DNA from: Paludifilum halophilum
Lineage (GTDB): Bacteria; Bacillota; Bacilli; Thermoactinomycetales; DSM-45169
NCBI RefSeq assembly: GCF_002245355.1
Contig: NZ_NOWF01000003.1
Span: forward strand, 332,079 to 396,078
Length of the DNA stretch: 64,000 bases
Reading direction: 5' to 3'
The position numbers were made by a program, and so were the translations under genes. Below the pieces are notes generated by a model. The model saw only the letters and a list, made by a program, of their open reading frames with translations, was not told where the DNA came from and did no database searches. Below, piece by piece: positions 59,855-64,000 of the stretch (position 1 is the stretch's first letter; the number at the start of each line of letters is the position of its first letter).

Positions 59855-59890
59855 TAAACCCTTAAAGGGGGAGAGTGAGTCGTTTTCGAC
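59855..59890 (-). promoter_or_regulatory. Bipartite phage element, copy 7
   Basis: Minus strand GTCGAAA (59884-59890), 13 bp, CCCCTTTAAGG (59860-59870), GTTTACG. It lies just behind the integrase terminator and 100 bp before the replication operon. Confidence 0.7.
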
Positions 59891-59901
59891 ACTTGCAACA
59901 A

Positions 59902-59935
59902 AAAAAAATAACCCCGCTCGATGCGGGGCATAACA
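59902..59935 (-). terminator. Terminator of the integrase gene
   Basis: Minus strand GCCCCGC-ATCGA-GCGGGGT followed by TATTTTTTTT. Confidence 0.85.
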
Positions 59936-59943
59936 GGAGCTTA

Positions 59944-60906
59944 TTAAAACAGCTTCTCGATAGGGCTATGCTTTTTGTGCGACTTCGTTATCTCATCGGA
60001 AAATAACGCTACATACCTTTTCGTCATTTCGAGCGTAGTATGCCCGAGGATGCGCTGAAGAGTGAACGCGTCGCCGCCACTGGCTACGAACATTCGCGCG
60101 AAGGTATGGCGCGCAGTGTGCGGCGAGCATCTTACGTTAGTGATTCCCGCAATACGCCCGTAGATTCTAAAACGGTTCTGTACCTGGCGAATGGATATCG
60201 GCTCGTTATCAATATTCACGAACAGGAAGTCGTGCTCGAGCTTTCCGCGGAGGGAAAGGTATTTACGAAGCTGGCCCCTTACCGTCGTCTGGAACGGTAC
60301 CAGCCGCTCGTTAATCCCCTTCGGGTCCTGGACGCGGAGCACCCCGTCCTCGAACCGTATGTCGTCGATACGTACGTTAACGAGCTCCTTTACGCGGAGT
60401 CCTGTTTCGAATAGGAGCAGGAGTAGAGTATAGTCGCGGACCCCGGTAAAGGTCATCTGGTCTGGCGCTCCAAGAATAGCGAGAACCTGCTGACGGGTAA
60501 ACGTCTGAACGACCGACCTTTTTTGCCGGACCAATTGTACGGATGCCATGGGATTATCCATGATATACCGCTCGCGCTCCAGGAAATTAAAGAACGACCT
60601 GGCCGCCCTAAGCCGAGCGTTAATCGTCGTCTCTTTTTTACCCGCGTCCATCATCGGGAGTATTACCGCTTCCTTAATATGTTCTGCCATAATTTTCGTC
60701 GGGTCCGTCGGGGCCTTTCCGGCTACTAATGTTTTCCGGAGCGTCTCCAGTTCGTTACGGTAATACTTAACGGTGTGCTCCGACAGGTTCCGGACGCGGC
60801 AGTCCCGGAGGAACGAGTCGCGGGCAAGGTCCCAGTCGTCCAACAATTCCGCGTCTACCTGCTTCGGGTTTACGTCCATGGTTAAACGGTTGCGCCTTCG
60901 CGGCAT
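59944..60906 (-). CDS. int: Tyrosine integrase
   Basis: 320 residues, AAAGGAGG before ATG at 60906. N-terminal SAM-like domain ~20-110, then catalytic residues TGLRVKEL (Arg), HTARHTFARM (His-x-x-Arg), LGHTTLEMTKRYV (His and nucleophile Tyr). It recombines attP with the tRNA-Leu attB site 150 bp away on its upstream side, where the tRNA fragment is found. Confidence 0.92.
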   Translation of the reverse strand: MPRRRNRLTMDVNPKQVDAELLDDWDLARDSFLRDCRVRNLSEHTVKYYRNELETLRKTLVAGKAPTDPTKIMAEHIKEAVILPMMDAGKKETTINARLRAARSFFNFLERERYIMDNPMASVQLVRQKRSVVQTFTRQQVLAILGAPDQMTFTGVRDYTLLLLLFETGLRVKELVNVRIDDIRFEDGVLRVQDPKGINERLVPFQTTVRGQLRKYLSLRGKLEHDFLFVNIDNEPISIRQVQNRFRIYGRIAGITNVRCSPHTARHTFARMFVASGGDAFTLQRILGHTTLEMTKRYVALFSDEITKSHKKHSPIEKLF

Positions 60907-60975
60907 TCTTCGTACGCCTCCTTTAATCGAATCGTACGAAGTTATGCCATTGGCCTCGTAATGACCTATGCGTAC

Positions 60976-61017
60976 TATTAAAAACGGGCCCCCGCTCCCT
61001 CTCGGAAGCGAGAACCC
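60976..61017 (-). terminator. Terminator-like hairpin between attR and integrase
   Basis: On the minus strand CGGG...CTCGCTTCCGAG...CCCG followed by TTTTTAATAG. It would stop transcription entering from the host tRNA promoter. Confidence 0.6.
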
Positions 61018-61058
61018 GCATTAAATCCACGTTTTAGTCGTTACGGATTGACCCTGCT

Positions 61059-61098
61059 ATTTTGAGTCGTGCGCGTCTGCCAATTCCGCCACTTCGGC
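61059..61098 (-). tRNA. 5' half of tRNA-Leu(CAA), cut by phage insertion (attR)
   Basis: On the minus strand 40 nt match the start of a tRNA-Leu: acceptor strand GCCGAAG, D arm with GGAATTGGCAGAC, then CACGA-CTCAAAA, the left anticodon stem and loop with anticodon CAA. After the loop the sequence changes; stem TCGTG, variable arm, T arm and 3' acceptor are absent. The breakpoint at the anticodon loop is a classical integrase crossover place. The rest should be at the left prophage end, outside this window. Confidence 0.85.
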
Positions 61099-61142
61099 CC
61101 GATGGGTCATTTTTTATTGCGGCGTTGCCGTCAACGATTTAT

Positions 61143-61172
61143 ATTATATGACGGGAGTCGGTTCTTTGTCAA
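61143..61172 (-). promoter_or_regulatory. Strong promoter of the tRNA-Leu gene
   Basis: Minus strand TTGACA (61167-61172), 18 bp, TATAAT (61143-61148), both perfect, about 45 bp before the tRNA 5' end. Confidence 0.85.
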
Positions 61173-61276
61173 GGGATTTACTTTTTTATTTTTGGAGTTT
61201 CGGTTTGTCCCCGAGAATACCTCCTTCCCTTCCGGTACATCCTATGGGCACATCCTTCCCTTGGAGGGCGGTTACC

Positions 61277-61600
61277 TTGGATAAAAGAAAGTATTATGTC
61301 GATCTCCATTCCGGTGAGACCATGGGGGAAATCCTGCAGGAAAAAGGAACCTCTCCTTACGGATTCCAAATTGAGGCGACGGATGAGGAGGTCAGGAAGC
61401 TAAACCGCCTTCTCGCCAATAATTCCACGGAAGACATGGAAACCTTTTGGGATGCCCACACCCCTTTCCTCCAATACAATCAGAACCGGGAAAACGACGG
61501 CTACGACCGAACCATGCAACAAATCTACCGTCAGATCTACCGGTTGGGCACACCGGAGACCCGACATCAGATGGAGGAATTGGGCCTGATAAACCCGTAA
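61277..61600 (+). CDS. Host hypothetical protein
   Basis: 107 residues from TTG at 61277 with GGAGGGCGG upstream; the earlier in-frame ATG has none. Charged, with YYVDLHSGETMGEILQEKG and MQQIYRQIYRLGTPETRHQM. Similar short proteins occur in Bacillaceae-type genomes; no function known. First gene outside the prophage. Confidence 0.7.
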   Translation: MDKRKYYVDLHSGETMGEILQEKGTSPYGFQIEATDEEVRKLNRLLANNSTEDMETFWDAHTPFLQYNQNRENDGYDRTMQQIYRQIYRLGTPETRHQMEELGLINP

Positions 61601-61633
61601 AGAAACCGAATTGAGTAAAAGAAGAGGGATCCT

Positions 61634-61804
61634 ATGAAAAAGTGGCTCATTTTATTGCTTGCACTGCTTATTTATTTCATCGTATCCAGAAGCTCGATCT
61701 CCTTGACGTTCAGCTGGCCGGAGAAAAAGGGAGAATCCAAAGAGAAAAAGGAGGCGGGATCCACGGCCGGACCCGCCTTTGTCGCTAAAGCGGGTTGGCT
61801 TTAA
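61634..61804 (+). CDS. Small host membrane-anchored protein
   Basis: 56 residues; GAGGG site before ATG. One N-terminal hydrophobic helix (WLILLLALLIYFIV) and a Lys/Glu-rich outer part. The last codons overlap a GC-rich hairpin. Confidence 0.5.
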   Translation: MKKWLILLLALLIYFIVSRSSISLTFSWPEKKGESKEKKEAGSTAGPAFVAKAGWL

Positions 61805-61828
61805 TCCGCAACCCCCTTTCCCAAACAT

Positions 61829-61871
61829 AAAACCCGCCGGAAATCGCATGGAGTGACTTCCTGACGGGTTC
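61829..61871 (-). terminator. Terminator of the thioesterase/dehydrogenase operon
   Basis: AACCCGTCAGGAA and TTCCGGCGGGTT pair on the minus strand and are followed by TTATG and T-rich sequence. Confidence 0.6.
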
Positions 61872-61878
61872 GGTGGTC

Positions 61879-62271
61879 CTATCGCATCGCTTCAATTCGC
61901 CGGCGGATCTGGTCCCGGGGAAGAATGGCCTGGACAAATCTCCCTTCGCCGACCACCGATTTGTCATGAGCGGCCCGGACCCGGCAGACCACTTTGTCCA
62001 GTTTGACTTCCACCGCCTCCGCTGTAAAGATCACCGTTTTGCCGACCGGAGCCGGAGCACGGTGCTTTACGGAGATGGAACCGCCGACTCCTTCCTCCCC
62101 TTCCTCCAGAAAGGGCAGGATCACCCGGCGCCCCGCCCATTCCATGTAATAAACCATGGTGACAGTGGACAGGGTCGGATGAACTTCTTCCCCGCCGAAG
62201 GAAGCAGTCATCTCCCGGGTCACCGTCATTTCAATCGTCTCCCGGTGTCCCGGTTTCAATCCCTCCTTCAT
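61879..62271 (-). CDS. FlK-like hotdog thioesterase
   Basis: 130 residues from ATG at 62271 with GGAGAGG upstream. Hotdog pattern of the fluoroacetyl-CoA thioesterase family: TREMTASFGGEEVHPTLSTV, MVYYMEWAGRRVILPFLEEGE, VGGSISVKHRAPAPVGKTV. The catalytic region would include Thr/Glu/His of the FlK type. Acyl-CoA hydrolysis is the likely activity. In operon 12 bp after the dehydrogenase. Confidence 0.75.
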   Translation of the reverse strand: MKEGLKPGHRETIEMTVTREMTASFGGEEVHPTLSTVTMVYYMEWAGRRVILPFLEEGEEGVGGSISVKHRAPAPVGKTVIFTAEAVEVKLDKVVCRVRAAHDKSVVGEGRFVQAILPRDQIRRRIEAMR

Positions 62272-62283
62272 CGGCAACCTCTC

Positions 62284-63789
62284 CTAGACACCAAAGGGAT
62301 TGATCGGTTTGGGACCGATATAGGCGTTGACGCTTTTGGTTTCCGTGTACAGATCCAGGGACTCGATCGCCAGCTCCCGGCCGAAACCGGACTGTTTATA
62401 ACCCCCGAAGGGCAATCCCGGCATAGCGGAGAAGGGATTGTTCACCATCACCGTCCCCGCTTTCAGCTTTCCGGCAACCCGGTGAGCCCGGCCAAAGTCC
62501 TGGGTCCAGACAGCGGCGGCCAGGCCGTAGATGCTGTCGTTGGCTTGGCGGAGAACCTCTTTTTCGTCGCTGAATTTGATAATCACCACAACGGGGCCAA
62601 AAATTTCTTCCTGGGCGACACGCATATCGTTCGTGACATTGGTAATCACCGTCGGCAAATACCAGTGCCCTTTCTCGAAGGCGGCTCCCTCGGGGCGGCT
62701 ACCGCCGTAGAGGACACGCCCCCCTTCCTCGGTGGCCAGCTTCACATAGGAATCGATCACCTTCCATTGATCGTCGGAGATCACCGCCCCGATATGGGTC
62801 TCCTTGTCCATCGTGTCTCCCAGCTTCAGTTTCTTTGTTTTTTCCACGAACCGATCGACAAAGGTATCATAAATCTTTTCATGGACAAACAGGCGGGAAC
62901 GGGCTTCACAGGACATTCCGGTATTGAAGTAGATTCCGAAGAGGGAACCGTCCACCGCCGCTTCCAGATCAGCGTCATCAAAAACGATGGCGGGGGATTT
63001 ACCGCCGAGCTCAAGCGTAATCCGCTTCAGCGTTTCCGAAGCGTTCTTCATGATGTCCTTCCCGGTTCCCGTTTCTCCGGTAAAGGCCACTTTATCCACA
63101 CCCGGATGCTCCGTCAGGTAAGCGCCGATGGTGGAGCCGCTCCCGGTGATGACATTGATCACCCCGGCGGGGACGCCGGCCTCATGGCAAATCTCCGCGA
63201 GCACATGGGCGGTGACCGGAGTGAGGCTGGCCGGTTTCAGCACAATCGTACAACCCGCCGCCAAGGCGGGAGCGATCTTCCATGCCGCCATCATCATCGG
63301 ATAATTCCAGGGAACGATCTGAGCGCAGACACCGACGGGCTCCTTGACGGTATAGTTGAGAAATCCATTGGGAACCGGCTTGGTATCCCCCGATAAGGTA
63401 TGAACCGCTCCAGCGTACAACTCGAAATCCTCGATCGCCTGATGGACTTGTCCCTGGGCGGCGGACAAGGCTTTTCCGCTGTTCAGAACCTCCAGCTTCA
63501 CCAGGTCTTTTATCCGTTCCCTCATGATGGCCGCTACGCGGTTCAGGATCTGCCCGCGGCGGGCGGCAGGCCATTTGGCCCATTTACTGTTTTCCAAGGC
63601 ATCGCGAGCGGCCGCTACAGCCCGGTCCACATCATCCTCCGTCGCTGTCGCCACCTGTGCAATCCTTTCGCCGGTGGCCGGATTGTATGTATCAAACCAA
63701 TCTCCACCGGAACCGTCAACATACTCTCCGCCGATGAGCAGCTGATATTTTTCTTTTAACAAGGTGTCCTTCACCTGATCTTGAAGCAT
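62284..63789 (-). CDS. NAD(P)-dependent aldehyde dehydrogenase (betaine-aldehyde dehydrogenase-like)
   Basis: 501 residues from ATG at 63789 with GAGGAGG seven bases upstream. ALDH landmarks: PWNYPMMMAAWKIAPALAAGC with KPASLTP (cofactor), VAFTGETGTGKDI, catalytic Glu in ELGGKSP and catalytic Cys in FNTGMSCEARSRL, EEIFGPV and FGGYKQSGFGRE. It oxidises an aldehyde such as betaine aldehyde or an aromatic/aliphatic one; substrate cannot be read. Host gene. Confidence 0.92.
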   Translation of the reverse strand: MLQDQVKDTLLKEKYQLLIGGEYVDGSGGDWFDTYNPATGERIAQVATATEDDVDRAVAAARDALENSKWAKWPAARRGQILNRVAAIMRERIKDLVKLEVLNSGKALSAAQGQVHQAIEDFELYAGAVHTLSGDTKPVPNGFLNYTVKEPVGVCAQIVPWNYPMMMAAWKIAPALAAGCTIVLKPASLTPVTAHVLAEICHEAGVPAGVINVITGSGSTIGAYLTEHPGVDKVAFTGETGTGKDIMKNASETLKRITLELGGKSPAIVFDDADLEAAVDGSLFGIYFNTGMSCEARSRLFVHEKIYDTFVDRFVEKTKKLKLGDTMDKETHIGAVISDDQWKVIDSYVKLATEEGGRVLYGGSRPEGAAFEKGHWYLPTVITNVTNDMRVAQEEIFGPVVVIIKFSDEKEVLRQANDSIYGLAAAVWTQDFGRAHRVAGKLKAGTVMVNNPFSAMPGLPFGGYKQSGFGRELAIESLDLYTETKSVNAYIGPKPINPFGV

Positions 63790-64000
63790 GGACAAACCTC
63801 CTCATCATTCTAAAAAACGATTTCGACCTTTGAAAATCCGCTTCAGCAGTCGTGACACGGCTTGATTGGTGCTTTTTGAATACAGGGCATCGCTGAATGG
63901 CCAGACCCTTGAAGCGTTGTGATTTTAGCACATCCTTGGTGGGTGGGTCGGGGTGGGGTTCCACACTCCGTTTCGTTGTTCTGACGAGCCAAAGGTACTC
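63790..64000. other. Upstream region of the aldehyde dehydrogenase gene
   Basis: 211 bp at the window end. No open frame with a ribosome-binding site. I see no clear operator. Confidence 0.4.

Noticed and set aside
61873..63396. 507-residue open frame on the plus strand opposite the aldehyde dehydrogenase
   Set aside because: Long antisense frames are common opposite GC-rich genes; no ribosome-binding site, and the peptide is His/Arg/Pro-rich and domain-free.

Overview
The window is almost entirely one prophage of a siphovirus-like (long-tailed, Bacillota-infecting) phage, with its right end joined to host chromosome at about 61,060. Shine-Dalgarno strength, GTG/TTG starts, the gene families (Dit/Tal tail proteins, XRE repressor, class II ribonucleotide reductase, LexA/DinR-type box) and a G+C of roughly 55% suggest a Bacillota host. 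A Thermoactinomycetaceae-like or similar bacillus is my guess, not something the sequence proves. The left end of the prophage lies outside the window: base 1 is already inside a phage-like gene.

Layout. 1-7,400 (+): early/accessory genes: a truncated gene carrying a dense TCCAG/CTGGA array, an HNH endonuclease, a dNMP kinase, small unknowns, a sigma region-4-like protein, a PD-(D/E)XK-like protein and a winged-helix protein followed by 25-bp-spaced iterons. 7,732-33,023 (+): late genes in canonical order: small terminase, an inserted block (beta-helix protein, minimal tyrosine recombinase), large terminase, portal, minor capsid, scaffold, major capsid, head-tail joining genes, major tail protein, a -1 frameshifted tail chaperone pair, tape measure, Dit-like and Tal-like proteins, holin, amidase, second holin. 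33,063-37,000 (-): accessory genes including a lipoprotein and a sortase-anchored excalibur protein. 37,107-51,240 (-): nucleotide and DNA metabolism: ThyX, two DNA methyltransferases, dUTPase, class II ribonucleotide reductase split by a group I intron, RuvC-like resolvase, RecB/Cas4-like nuclease, DNA polymerase I, SSB-like protein. 51,400-53,731: transcription control: a divergent phage sigma factor, an operator cluster, an XRE repressor, an ECF sigma factor with a LexA-like box. 53,734-60,906 (-): primase, DnaB-type helicase, helicase loader, DnaD/Rep-like protein, integrase. 61,059-61,098: 5' half of a host tRNA-Leu(CAA), cut at the anticodon loop. After it come host genes, including a thioesterase and an aldehyde dehydrogenase.

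Three DNA-level networks stand out. (1) A bipartite element, GTCGRAA-N13-CCCCTTTAAGG, occurs seven times with exactly constant spacing, always between genes and always pointing at an early gene; it is probably a phage promoter class or regulator site. (2) A dyad, TTTAC-N4-GTAAA, occurs ten times: six copies beside the XRE repressor and four at rightward-arm promoters, three of which have identical geometry. (3) A TCCAG/CTGGA array of 21 copies in 361 bp sits inside a coding region in two codon phases, so it is selected as DNA.

The replication arm also contains several decayed genes (a second thyX, phoH, HNH, a KOW-like gene, pgh-like ends), a C5 methyltransferase whose N-terminus repeats its own C-terminal part, and two genes, including the large terminase, that appear to start at ATA codons.
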